Source of the DNA: Undaria pinnatifida
Taxonomy: Eukaryota > Sar > Phaeophyceae > Laminariales > Alariaceae
DNA: 64,000 nucleotides
Assembly (NCBI GenBank): GCA_012845835.1
Contig: JABAKD010000008.1
Coordinates: 8,855,709-8,919,708 of the forward strand
Direction: 5' to 3'
Shown here: one piece after another, positions 21,301 through 33,064 of the stretch
How the letters are laid out: every line of letters begins with the position of its first letter
Position numbering within the stretch: position 1 is the first letter of the stretch
Position numbers and translations under genes: made by a program
Notes under the pieces: model-generated
Database searches by the model: none
Seen by the model: the letters and a program-made list of their open reading frames with translations, nothing else
What the model was told of the DNA's origin: nothing

Positions 21301-23798
21301 GTAACGCACCATTTAAATCCAACGTCCAACAATCTTAATGGAGTTTACCGGTACCTGTTAGCTCGTCTTGAATGGCCAGTGGCGCTTGTGCCCTCGTGCG
21401 TGTACTTGTTTCTCTCGTGAACTACGGTTGCTTGAATAGTACGTGGACGAAAGCAAAGCCCGGCATGGTTCGCCTCCCGCCATTCTTGCGGGGTGCAGCC
21501 TGGATCTCAGGGTAGTCGGTGTACCGTGCGAGTGTCTCTGACCACCACTAAGGGCCGTGGTGCCACGGTCATTCGGTCCGACGGTTCTCGACACAGGCTG
21601 ATAGCTGTGCGCCGATAGCCGTGTCACGGCGTCACAGCCGTTTGTTCGATGGTTGTCGAGACCGCGAGGTGTTGGCCCTGCCGACGGTCATTTCAATGGC
21701 CTCCATAATGACCCACCCACGAGACGTACGAGTAGCGCACAGTAACGCAATAGCGAGGGGACGTCGGACAGACAAATTTGTTCACTGGTGATGCTTTAAA
21801 GTTGCGCTACTGCACGTGCCTTGTTTTTCGGTCCGGGTCTTCCTCATCCAGGGAGGCAACAATGGTTCTGCATGCGAAGGCGAGATAGTTGCAGGCGGGA
21901 CAGTACCCCACGCGCCCTGCCCAGTCGACAGTAGGCCGAGCGCGGCCGTCGTTGCTGAGCGGGCGATAAGAAAAAGGTGGATGCGGCGGAAAGCGCTTTC
22001 GGCGAAACCTGCGGCGTACGGCGTCGGTGGCCAGGAGAATACGGGCAGGCGCGCCAGCGACAGCCGTGGTCGATATTTCTCTGCGTCCTGTGCCGGTTCG
22101 ACGTTTCTACCAGGTTAGCGAAAGCGTGGTAGCCTAACCACGTACTCAACCCTGGTACACGATACAAGCTATATGCAAGCTACAACTATTCTAGTGGCTG
22201 TGTTTTGCGTTGAGAACTGTACTGGTAGCGAGGATAGATATTGGCGAGCAGCAGTAGGTCTCTGCCCTGTGAGATGCAGGGAGATATCATTTTCGAACCG
22301 TTGCCATCAGCGACGCAAAAAAATGTTCCGTGCAAGGTATCGCCCACCTACACAGCACGCTCTCAAATTCGCCGCCAGAAAATATTCCTTACATGGTTGA
22401 CACTCGGGCACCCTCTGCAGGACACGTATCGGAAATGGGGACGGGGGAGGTAGACGTGTTACCAAGGGCGGGCACAAGTCGGGTTCAACTGGAGCTTAAG
22501 CGTTGCACATCGCTAGCGTGGGACACGACGCAGCACTGGTTAGCGACCGACCTGGTTGGCTATTTTGACAATATAATTTCCCCCCCTCTTATGCATTGGA
22601 CGCCCTCTCCTCCGCCTGCCCCTGCCTTCGTTTTCCAGACCCTGGGACTTGGGTGGAGATACAACTGCGACAACCTTCTCCACCCCCGGAAAGCAATCGG
22701 CATCGCTACAGTAGACTCTGCGGACAGGGGTGAAGCGGAAAGAAGACAGCATTTAGACACATGCCGCCCACCACTTCTAAGTGTACGGTGTGAGGAGCCA
22801 AGGTGGCGTTTTTGGTCGTTCTTCCCGCCTGGTCTGATTAATCCATGAAATACCTAACCAACCATTCTCGCCCAAGGCCCCAAATGTCCACAAAGTGGAG
22901 GCGTGAGTGCGGGGGAGACCACGTCCTCTCACTGGGCGTTGTTCTTAGGCGATGTTTTTTTTTGTGCGCTGACAGCTGACGACGCGTGGACGGCATGGAC
23001 GGCATGCGTGTCGGCACGCACTCGCTAAGAAAGGGGGGGGAAGATTGAACACTGTCGGTGGCCTACTGGGTCTCATGGAATTTCACGCGAATAGTGACCT
23101 GCATAATGTCGTGAACGAACTTGAAGCATGACGTACACCAAGGTACACTTGTTTGCCTTCAACGGCATGGGTTGGCCGCACGGGGTCTGCCAGCTTCATC
23201 GATGAATATGAGGGCTCCTTCTGGGAACTCTGCCCTCTCGCAAAAAGTTCCGGACTTAAATCAACCGCAAATTGTGTCCAATCTCGATTGATGTGGTCAT
23301 AAGTGCGGTCTTTAACCAAGACGAACTCAGGTCATATCCCGGTCCTAAATTAATGTTGTCCATATAGAGAGTAATTTTCTTCCCTGTTCCTTACAGGCAA
23401 ATATCTATCTACGTCTGTCACCTCTCATCGAAAGGCGCAGGAAACCGCTCGGTTACAACAGCAACGCCCTTCAAGGTGCTCAAAACTTCAACAGCCTAGA
23501 GCGGGGTTATTCGTTTCAGCACTTGTACCCTTCGAGTGTACTCTCAAAGTTCCAGCAATACACCAGCAACACACGGGGGTCGCAACAAGCGCAAGGCTAC
23601 AAGGCGAAGCTGGAACCCAGACTGTCACCACGTGTGATGCTGAGTCCTTACGAACAGGCTGTGGTACCTCCGCTCGCGAGCCGCCATCTTCGCGACTTTT
23701 CGTCCGACCTGAACCCGTCAAAACAATTACCTCGGCCATGGAAGCGGCGGTATCCCCATTTTCATTCCGACCAGCGCAGCAAAGCATTACCGTCGTGA
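18395..23798 (+). CDS. Tentative three-exon small gene, protein of unknown function (gene E)
   Basis: Proposed exons: 18395-18595 (ATG start), 20532-20735 and 23397-23798 (stop). Splices are GT-AG and all junctions are phase 0, giving 268 residues. Exon 2 reads like real protein (YYAPKRTIKHFTDEIFAWEA, FQEYIDDLIKNKVQREVEI), as does exon 3 (NIYLRLSPLIERRRKPLGYN, GYSFQHLYPSSVLSKFQQY), which follows a good TTCCTTACAG acceptor. The first exon and its donor (AGG|GTGACG) are weak, and additional exons between 18.6 and 20.5 kb are possible. Exon 2 could also simply run to the TGA at 20751-20753. The acceptor of exon 2 lies inside a TATACCAG motif of the type scattered through the window. It ends 152 bp from the convergent end of gene B. 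No family recognised. Confidence 0.4.
18700..20531. other. Probable intron of gene E
   Basis: No supported exon. An open frame at about 19331-19490 on plus (with DREFDAYLVLTDRRIPI) follows a plausible CGTGCGCCAG acceptor but has no convincing donor, so it is left out of the model. Other contents are unique-looking sequence and a few TACCAGGTA-type motifs. Confidence 0.3.
20736..23396. other. Probable 2.7-kb intron of gene E
   Basis: Nothing on either strand reads as convincing coding sequence. It includes a GTTCG/GTCGA-rich stretch at about 21.4-22.1 kb and a short CGCCCTCTCCTCCGCC tract near 22600. Its intron status depends on the tentative gene E model. Confidence 0.3.
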
Positions 23799-23950
23799 CT
23801 CCGAGCCGCTGATATCAAAAGCGTTGAACAAATGCCTCCCTTATCGTAGCAGTGTTCCGTTTTGAAAGGAAGGCGTGATCAATAGTTTTTTAAACGACGA
23901 AGGCAAGAAACAAACGAGTAACCCCCCCCCCACCCTGTTATAGCTGTAGT

Positions 23951-26900
23951 CTACTCATCGTCGAAAAGCAAGTCGTCATCTATTGCCGAAAGGTTATCGA
24001 CCGAACCTGTGTCGGGCGAACTCCCCCCCAACGAAGGTTCGTTCTCGGAGTCGTGATCGCTAAGCGACTGACCATCGAAGGAATTTCGGTCGAGCGAGTG
24101 ACTTCCGGACAATTCTCCGTCAAACAAGTACTCATCGAGCGACCCTTCTCCCTCGGGCTTCGACCGCTGCATTTTGGCGGACTCGTGCGTCGAGCCGGGC
24201 GACCGATCCTCCGCCGAGTGCCCGTCGAATGAGTCTCTATCCTCCTGCGACTGCTTTTGTATCTCACCAGCAACGGACCGTTCGCTCGGCAATTGACCAG
24301 CCAACAGGATTTTTCCGTCCAGCAACCCCTGTTGGACGAGTACCCTAGGTGGCTTCTGTTCTGCGTCGAGCGATGCTAACTCGTCTAGAGGTGCGTCGGC
24401 ATCGAGCGGATCGTCCTTAGCCACCCCATCGTGGCCTAAAACGGAGGCTATTGTTTCCCCCATATTATTATCCTCAGACTGATCAGGTGGTGAAGCTGCC
24501 TCTATCAACAGCTTGACAGGTAGCTCATGGTGACTTGAATTTCCGTCAACCTCTTCTTTTCCGACAACAAGCGCTTCTGGCGCGTCCCCGCGTTTTGGCT
24601 TGTTGTCCAGTGGCTGTTCAGCAGGAGGGTTCTCTGCAAGCGGTCGGTCGTTAAGGGGCCATCCGTCTGCCGACCCTCCGTCGAGGGGCTCTGACGGAGA
24701 TCGTTCTTCGAGCGGAGCTTCGTCCAGAGCCTCCCTGTTCTTGGACTCATTTTCGATCACGCCGCGACGACCGCCTCGCCCAGAATTGTCACGTTCACCG
24801 TCAACAGTAACGGTCTCGGCAAAAAGTTTGCGTTCATCACGAGCTTCTTGGCGCGAGGTACCACCCACCACAACCGCGTTCAGTAGCGACACAAGCAGTG
24901 CTCTAACGTCGGGATCGACGCTAGCAGCTCTCCTGTCTAGCAAACTTTCTGTTACGCGACCATCTCCGCCATCCATACGATTATCGAAGTCTTGGTCGCT
25001 GGCAACCGTCCCTTCCACAACGGGCGGTATTTCCTTCAGAAAACGTTCGTGCTCGTCAAGCGAGCCTTCGTCGATCGACTCTCGGCGAGAATCACCTTGG
25101 GGCGAAATCTCATCCAAAGAACCGATTTTATCGAGATTTCCCTGGTGACTGAGACTCTCCGTGGCACCGATGCTGCCATCGCGAACACCCACCTCCACGT
25201 ATCCGTGCCCCTCGAGAGTCTGCTTGTGTTGAGCGTACTTGTTGGGCGTTTTTTTGTTTGAAGGATCGTTCGTTCCGAGCTCCTCATCTGTATCTCTGAT
25301 TCCGTCCTCCTCGGCACCAAGAACGCGCGTAAGAGAGGTGGTCTTGTCAAGATCGGAACCTTCCTCCAAAAACTGTCGGTGTTGAATATCGTGTGGTGAC
25401 AGGTGGCCACCTGGTTCCTTGCCGTCGACAATACTCTCGTCTCTAGAGTCGGGTTTTTGCCCGCGGTCGTTGCTGTTCTCGCTGGCAGGCGTCTCTCCAC
25501 TAGGTGGGCGCTCGCCAACCAATGTTATCCCGCGCCAAACACTGCTCGGTTCGACAGCAGGAGGAAAACTTTTAACACCTCCGTTCCCCTCGATCTCAGA
25601 CGCTACTTGAAAGCCACGACCACGCGAATGGACGGAGACTTCGTTGTGGACAGAAATTGGCTTTCTGACCAGAGTGCCCTCGAAAAAAGGCGTTCGAGCA
25701 TCCTTCCCCTCAAGACGGGATTCATCGATAAATTTGGCCTCCTTGGCGTTTGGCTCCTCTAACGTACGACCGTAATTTCCTTCACTACTCCCCGCTCCAG
25801 CACCTTCGCTTGCCTCCTGCTCAAGTAACCGGATATCGTTGACCATTCCTTCGCCACGAAGCGACCCCGAGCGTGATGGTCTTCCACCGAGAGTTGTTCT
25901 ATCGAACGAGCTCTGCTTGTCACTTCCGTGCTCAATATCGAGACGACCAAGACTCCCCGCACGATGTCCCATGTTTCGAGCAGCCAGATTCCGTAAAAGC
26001 GCGTGTTGACCAAGCGCTCGATCGCCGGTTGACCTTTGCCTATCGAGCCGCCTTTGATGCGGCTCGGTAAGGAACCGTCCTGGGCGATAGGGTCGCTCGC
26101 TCTCCAGCGTGCCCTGGCTTGCACTGCCCTGCTCGTTCGCCCAACGACTTCCGTCGTTACCAATAGTTTTGAGATTGGCGATATTCTCCACAGATTTATG
26201 GGGCACAACCTCATGCAGGTCTTCTTCTCGTTTGGATGGCGGGCTAGGCACATAGGGATCCTTCACGGTCGAACGTTGGTTTAAATCGCTCGCGCGTGAA
26301 CCATGAGAAAAGTTATTGTACAGCGACGAACCGTCCGATGATGACACCTCCAATTCGGTTCCTTTCCTTCTCCCGCCCACACCGCCCAAAGGTGGACTCA
26401 GACTTGAATGTCGCTGCGCACTTGGTCCTGAGAGCCCATTTACAGCGAATGGGCCACCTTTTTCTCGTGCTTTCAGCGTTTCCAACGGTTCGTTTGTCTC
26501 GACCGAGCCCATTGACCACGTCTTGTCCGAGTTGCTATCATCGGACAGCAGCACGTCGTATAAAGACGAGCCGCCCTCCGATTGCTGTGTGGGCATTTGT
26601 GGACCGTCCACCAACCGCGGTGCAGGCCCCTGTCCATGTCCCTTTCCATCGTCCAAATCACTGATTTCGTCCTTGTGTTCGTGATGAATAGACGACTGGC
26701 TTCCCTCCCTGTCCGCCGAGAGATTTCCGCGTGAAGAAGAGAGCTGACTGCCCACCCTGTTCACCGAGATATTTCCGCGGGAAGAAGACGGGGCGTTGCG
26801 GATGCCCCCTTGAGCGGTGACGGACACACCTTGAGCGGTGGCAGACCCGCTTGGATGAGTCCCCGTGTTGGTCGCTGTGCTGGTGTTGCCATATTCGATC

Positions 26901-29900
26901 CAAATGTGCTCGAACACGTGACCGTTGCGAAGGCCACGCGCCTCGTGTATTATCTTGTCCCACACTTGAAACACGGAGCCGTTTTCATCGGAACGATTCC
27001 GTTCTTTGCAGCTCGAGGCACCGCCGCCTTGTGTGGATCTTGCTTCCTGGCCATTGCTCCAGCTATCGCTATGACCAGGTACGCTGTCTGCGCCCACGCC
27101 AAGATCGGTACACCGCAGGTTGCCAGATGTATTTCGACAAGACAGCGCTTCTGCTGCTTCTTCGTGGCGACATTCGGCGGCTCGTGTCAAGTTACCGTCA
27201 TGGCTAATGTGCAGATGTCCTTCTCGAGAGGGCAAGGGCTTTCCAATTCCCTCGTCCCGCTTTGGCACAATAGTGTGACCCCATGGCACAAAGACATACT
27301 CATACGAACCACGGGCATTGACAGGCTTCAACTTTTCCTCGTAGCAGTTGTCGATTTCTTCGACTACGTTACCCAGGCAGTTGTATCGGAACGGGACGGG
27401 AGTCGGGAACGCTCTGCGGGTATCGGTCGATTTTATTGCGCGTCTTCGAGTATAGCTCGCGCGTCCGTCGTTTTCACCCCATGCACTAGGTGCTGAATTA
27501 CCTGTTACACGAGACAGCGAGGACGCTTCTCGCTCATCTCCTCGCTCGTGGCCGCCTCTTTCCCAGTGTCCTCCTTTAAGCCTGCCTTCCCTGGGCGTGA
27601 AGTCGTCAATGGTGAGACCAGGGGTCTTGCGAGTTTCCCTGTTGGGGCGATCTGCCGTAGGAAGACGTGGAGAGCCCCGGCTGTGTAAAATTTCGGCCGT
27701 TCTTCCGCGTTCTGTCGTCGCCGCCACCTCCACCCTTTGGTACCCAATTGGATGCCTTGGCATTGATGGGTGTGAACTAGTTGCAGGACGATGTGGCGAA
27801 GACTTTAGACGATGAAAAGCCGCCGCCATATTTTCCTTCACAATACGCCGGCGCGAACCGTCTCTCACACACCCCGCCGATGCTGGTCTGCCTGACGAAG
27901 AGGAAGCAGCGAGCGTCTCCATCACGCTTTTCCTCTCCGGTACCGCCCTCTCGCATGGGGTACGCTGGACGTATTGCCGACTTTTCACCTCTCTACAACC
28001 GCGTTCCTCACTCCTGTCTCTCCTGCTACAACCGGTTTCTCCCGCAGAAGAATAGCCAGCCTCCTCGCCAGAACGCTCGGCCCAGGCCGACCGCTCATTT
28101 CCTCCACCGTGGCGATGCACTCCAAGCCCACGCCACGTGGTGGGGTATTCGTCGGGCACGTATCGCGCAACGTTAGTCGATGGCGCCGTCGACGGACGCC
28201 TCTTTCGCTTTCTGCGCTGCACAATCCTGGCCTGCGTCTCCGGCAACCCATCTCCGGATATTCCGGTGGCCGCCGCCGTCCAGCACATCTTTCCCGCATT
28301 CGCAGCTCTCATGAGTCGCTTGACCTCTGAGAGTTGTGTTTCTAGTTCCTCCCTCTCGATAGCGAGCCTCTGCAGTTCTAAAGCACGAGCTCGCTGTGCC
28401 GTGGGAACTTCCCCATTGGCGTGTTGCCGATGGACACCTCTCGACGGCGAGCGGGTTTGGTCCGTTGATGTAGGTCCCTCCCCGTGCATCACCGGCGACG
28501 CTGCGGAACCGCGTGTTCCCGTGTTCCCCCACTCCCGCTGATTGTGCGCTCCATGAGACACAACTACGCTTGGTTCGCCTGTATTTTCGGCCCCTGCGAG
28601 CGTCAGACAAAAAGGTTTGGGCTTAGAAAACAATCGCTGTACAGCAGTACATGCCAAAAGGGTACCTTTGTAGGTGAGTATAAGGACAGGATCGAGAGTT
28701 CTCCGCACGGCTATTGCTGTTCGTCTGGTCAGATAAAGGCAAGGTAATCGTCCCCTGTCGACGTAGACTAGCAACAGTCAAAGCACCAGCAGCAGTAGAG
28801 GCATCAGCAGCAGCACCACCATCAGCACCATCAGTACCATCAGCAGAAACAGAAAGGTCAAGCGAAGGCAAGAGCAACGGACTCTGTTAAGTCACTATTA
28901 ATAGGTGTAGAGAGCTTAGACGACAAGCTTATTTGAAAACTCAAGGACCCTTGCTGCTTTCTCGTCTCGGCGTACCTTCGTCTCGCCAGGCAGGACGGGC
29001 GCTAGCCGGACGCGAGCAGCGGTTGCGAGGTCCGCTGCGCCTCGTGGGCGGTCGCACAGGCAACTTCCGCGATCGAGTTGTCTCGTTCCCCACCTCTTTT
29101 CCGAGGTTCATTTCTCCATGGTGGGCCGCCGCAGATGCCACCTGTGATTCATAAGTCGGTGGAATGTACGTTTCTACTTATGGAAAAAATACAATGTTGC
29201 TTATTGTCCGGACGCAGAACATATCGTTATCATTGTATCGCGATCTGCAACTCGAGCTGTGACAGTCCGTGAATCGGGTATACTACTACACCGATTGCAT
29301 CCAAGTGATTCTGCCGACTGGCAAATACGATAAAATGATGATGGTTTTCGATAGTAGCAAATTATTGGTAAGGTCACTGATAGATAAGTGTCGTCATCCG
29401 ATGAAAAAGGAAAGATACCAACGATCAAAGTCGAACAAACTTCGAAGTCTTGGGGGGTCTTGGGGTCTAAACAAATTGAAGCTTTGCAAACACTTCTGCA
29501 CAACTTGAAGCCCCGTGATATAAGGAACGACACACGCACCTGTCCTCCGAAACTTCCATCATGCAAAGGCCAAGGTAGAGGATGATCCCGGTCTTCTGAG
29601 GCCGTGGGTCTTCGTCGTGTTGCGGATGGGGGGCGTGTTTCGCTCCGGGTTGGCCTTAAGCTGCGCGGCGATGTAGGCCCTGATCGCGGCGGGGATCGTG
29701 GTCTAGAGCCACCGCCGCTGACGGCGACGCGTGGGCTGTATACACGAACAGCCCGCTCGTTTGCGGTTTGGCGGTTCTCTCTTCGAGGGCTGGTTAGCTT
29801 TGTAGTCGACTCCATCGCGGACGTTGGCGTAAGTGGCGGCCTCTTTAAGCTTGAGGTGGGGCGCGACAACCTCGGGCTGCTGCGCGAGGTTCTCGATGGA

Positions 29901-29980
29901 GGCACAGCCAGAGACATGATTGTTAAGGGCGGCCGGGACCTTCCGTACGTTTCACGCTCGGCGTCTGCGATTGTTTCCAT
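23951..29980 (-). CDS. Three-exon, 1749-residue Ser/Asp/Arg-rich protein with RPxSA motifs (gene B)
   Basis: Exons: 29980-29540 (ATG), 29141-28976 and 28593-23951 (stop). Donors CAG|GTGCGT and AAG|GTACGC, acceptors ATCACAG and CTCGCAG; phases 0 and 1 both agree. The long last-exon frame extends upstream only to a TTG, so the spliced start is preferred over an unspliced one. The protein is hydrophilic and probably largely disordered. Residues 1-250 are basic with repeated R-P-x-(S/T)-(A/S) motifs (RPPSATRRRPTAS, SRPASARPAW, RRPSTAP). A predicted coiled coil lies at about 269-300 (LELQRLAIEREELETQ). The C-terminal third is acidic with recurring SLDE/SFDG/SLDG units, ending DDDLLFDDE. No catalytic domain is visible. 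RPxSA-type motifs occur in many cytoskeletal or flagellar proteins of protists, but that is only a hint. Family not recognised. Confidence 0.75.
28770..28870. repeat. CAG/CAT trinucleotide-rich tract in intron 2 of gene B
   Basis: Interrupted CAGCAGCA, CACCATCAG units over about 90 bp within the 382-bp second intron of gene B. Confidence 0.8.
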
Positions 29981-30860
29981 TCAGCATAAGGTCTGGACAC
30001 GAGTTGGCGTCGTCGCCATCACACTGTCGGTCCTGCTGGTGGTCTCGCTCGTTGCGCTCCACGAGTTGGGAAGCCCAGCGGCCCTGAGCTTCCTTCACCC
30101 TCCTGGCAGATGGAAGCGAGCAGTCCTGCTGGAATCTTCCGGCTATAGACCTGTGGAATGCGCAGGATATTCGTTGGACGGAACTATCAAGATCTGTTCA
30201 AATTAGGGTTTGGCATTTCTTCAGGAAAACACATGCATTTTCGTGTACAGAGCTTATGAAGACTAGCGTGTTAAGTTAGGATGGCAAGGTCGGATCCGTT
30301 CACCACCACTAACACTATCATTGAAGGTGAGCGGATAACGTAACCCGTGGTGGCGATAACTGCCTACACTTTTTAGCATCGGTAGTACATCGTCACGCAT
30401 GATTCCGTACCATGCGCAGCAGTAGTCAGAAGGCATATTGCCACGCCGAGTTTGAAGACTTCGTGGGGCACGCATCGTGGTGCAATGATGTTTCGCTATC
30501 CAACGACCGGCGCTGATTGCACTACGACTCAACTCGAACTGGGAGTTAACAATAATGGTCTGTGTGACAGCAAATGCTGCTGTAAACACTGTTGCATACT
30601 TGCGCAACTCGATGCAAACGCGATGTGTGGGGGCAGTGCGGAAAGCGCCTGCTCTCGGGTGTGCCGGGCATACACGTGGCCTGTGAATGAGCACGATGTT
30701 TTTGTTGCAGACCGACGCGTTTTGGGAGCGATGAAGTCGTCACGACAACGTATGACACGGGGGAGAGGGCGTTTGTATCCTGTGACCTTGGGTCAAGCAA
30801 GGCTCACTCCCGATTTCATTTGGGTATATTTTTTGGCGGATGCATGAATTGGTTCAGCTA
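29981..30860. other. Upstream region of gene B
   Basis: The 5' flank of gene B and start of the gene-poor block. A plus-strand frame (29604-30206) is the antisense of gene B exon 1 and runs a little past its ATG; I do not consider it a gene. Nothing else recognisable. Confidence 0.4.
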
Positions 30861-31080
30861 TGACGCGTGGTACGATAGAGGTAGCAGCACTTTTCACTTT
30901 TCGTCTGAAACGGTTTTCTGAACGAAGGGGTTCCTTGACCCAAAATCGTCGGAAAAACGCATTTTTTTTTTACATGATTATCGTTCTATAACTAGGCCAT
31001 GGGGTTTTTCATCCGCGATAAAGCAGGTTTTCTTTTTTTCCAAATCATGTATTTTTTTTGTTAAGAAGGACATGTCTTAA
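30861..31080 (+). mobile_element. Truncated copy of the CGATAGAGG MITE family
   Basis: Begins GACGCGTGGTACGATAGAGG and stays similar to the next element through CTGAAcGAAGGGG, the poly-T tract and a TAGGCCATGGG block. It lacks its own right terminal repeat and abuts the complete copy at 31081. Confidence 0.75.
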
Positions 31081-31315
31081 GGACGCGTGCTACGATAGAG
31101 GTAGCACTTTTCGTCTGAAATGGTTCCTGAACGAAGGGGCTCCTTAACCCCCGAATCGTCCGGAAATTGGCCGTTTTTTTTATTTGCATAGTTCTCGTTG
31201 TGTACCTAGGCCATGGGATTTTGTTCGGCCGGCAGCAGCTTTATTCGGCTCCAAATCGTCTTTTGGGAGAGGTCTTAAGCTTCCAAATTGAGGAACCTCT
31301 ATCGTAGCACGCGTC
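31081..31315. mobile_element. 235-bp MITE with perfect 22-bp terminal inverted repeats
   Basis: Left end GGACGCGTGCTACGATAGAG (plus GT) is matched base for base by the inverted right end at 31294-31315. There is no transposase frame, so this is a non-autonomous DNA element. A truncated relative precedes it and a longer relative lies at 12138-12530. The superfamily is not clear from the ends alone. Confidence 0.9.
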
Positions 31316-31814
31316 CTATGGCATACCGGGTATGCATGTACCAGGTACCACTTTTGGGTTGCTTGTGTTTTTCCATGGGGCATTCTTCCAATCAATCTGG
31401 AGTGACTGGAGCATGTCCTGTGGTCACGGACTTGACTATTCGAGTTAATGCGAGAACAACAACAACAACAACAACAATAACAATGCACACTGAACTAAAA
31501 CATCCGCGAACAAATATTCAGTGCATGAGTGAATACTCGGGATATTTGATAACTAGTACCTGGTACCTGGTACCTGAAAAGAGGTCGAGCTAGATTATGG
31601 CGCTGACTCTGTAGCGCGGTCTAGAAGCTGCAGGAATGACTCTAAATTGCTTATACTAACTCTTAGTACGCCGGTTACTTCGTGTTTACGGAGTATTGTA
31701 TGCTCAACTTTAACAAAAATCACGAAGGAACATTATTAACATTTTTCTGTATTCGTTTTGTACGCCCAGATCCGAATATGATTTGCCTTGTTTTGGTGAG
31801 CTGCTTCTGCCTCC

Positions 31815-32160
31815 CATCCTTTTAAAACGTGTAATAGGCGGTGTTAGTCCACTGGGTGAATGGTACAAGGTTAACCGACCACCTACCCAAACGTTGCCAT
31901 ATTCCCCCGCCCCGTGCAACGTCGGGATAGTGGGTCGGCCAGACCTACTGGCGGATATGTCAACATCCAAGCGGACCCCCTCTGGGGGCCGAGGGAGAGT
32001 ATTTTTCAGGTGTGACATGTGAAAGATCTCAAAAGTGTAGTACTGGTAGACGGTGAGGTTCGAACTTGCGATTCCAAAAACCCAGGCTATTCGGACGAGT
32101 CCGTTTGCTAGGGTGTTGATTGAGGGCAGCGTGCCACTTAGTAGGCACTATACTGAGGGT
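31815..32160 (-). mobile_element. SINE-like repeat, diverged copy
   Basis: Reverse-oriented relative of 38757-39140 and 55155-55530. Shared landmarks are the ACCTACCCAAAC end, the CGGGATAG...GGTCGGCC block, a GAGAGTA(T/C)TTTTCA block and a GAGGTTCGAAC sequence at 32055 that corresponds to the pol III B-box-like site of the other copies. Confidence 0.65.
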
Positions 32161-32221
32161 CACTTTTGTATACGATACGGATATGACAAATATAGACTAA
32201 GCGCTGTAAAACAATATAACC

Positions 32222-32248
32222 AACCCTAACCCTAACCCTAACCCTAAC
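32222..32248. repeat. Short interstitial telomere-like repeat (CCCTAA)4
   Basis: Four perfect CCCTAA units followed by degenerate AACTCAAACTCAA. It lies at the edge of the SINE-like copy, well inside the window, so it is not a chromosome end here. Confidence 0.9.
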
Positions 32249-32249
32249 T

Positions 32250-33060
32250 CAAACTCAACAAACCAATGTTTAGGGCTATTAATAGTCCTCTTCGTCTCGT
32301 ACACAGCAGTGTGCGTCAGCAATAGTGTCGAATATAAGCAGAAGATATTAAAATATCAAGAGGGTATTGATGAATCCACTGTGCTATAGTATTGGAATCA
32401 GGTTAACCTATTAGACAATGTACCTATTTATCCAAACTAAGCCCAGAGTGCCCTCCCCCCGGAGGGAACAGGTCAGCCTGGTACACAGGACGACGCATAC
32501 ACCATCGACGCCGTTTGCCAAGGAATCAGAGAAAATTGTTAACAATTCACCGAACTACTGGTTACAGTCAAACGTCAACCGACCACCTACCCAAACTCAG
32601 CCATGAAAAAAATGCTGTTCAGCACCATTACGCAACTTTGCAGGACGGGAAGCACTTCTTCTTCGCGCAAAAGGATCTTCCTATCAGTGGTTCTAATTAT
32701 CAATCCCAACCTTAGCCCCAACCCGGCGACGCAACGGGATAGAAGCGCGGTTGCTGCGCCGCCTCTACATCGAGCGATTTTTTCCCGAAGTTGAGATCGC
32801 GGTTCGTTGTTCTTCTGGCCAATAGGAAGGACTCAAAACCACACGGGATTATCAGGCCGGACAGGTTGCTAAAACTACCCCGATATAGTACACGGTAGGT
32901 ACCGTACCGGTTGTAGTCGTTGTAGCCGTCACACGCGGAACTTTCAGCCCAGATACTCGTTCAGGAAATCCTAACACGCCTGTCTTACTATATACCACTA
33001 CCAACACACTTGTTGTTGCTGCTGTTGTTGTTGTCTCACATTAACTCTTGTCAAACATCT
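32250..33060. other. Gene-free stretch with a SINE fragment
   Basis: Contains a short fragment of the SINE-like family at about 32575-32605 (GACCACCTACCCAAACTCAG) and GTTGTTGCTGCTGTTG near 33010-33040. No supported gene. Confidence 0.4.
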
Positions 33061-33064
33061 AGTC

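Noticed and set aside
28594-28774. Extension of the long gene B frame to 28774
   Set aside because: The first codon there is TTG, no ATG occurs until residue 96, and a phase-matched acceptor at 28594 links to upstream exons.
29604-30206. Plus-strand 200-codon frame
   Set aside because: Antisense to exon 1 of gene B and not joined to any other exon.
32222-32248. Chromosome end
   Set aside because: Only four units, flanked on both sides by long non-telomeric sequence.
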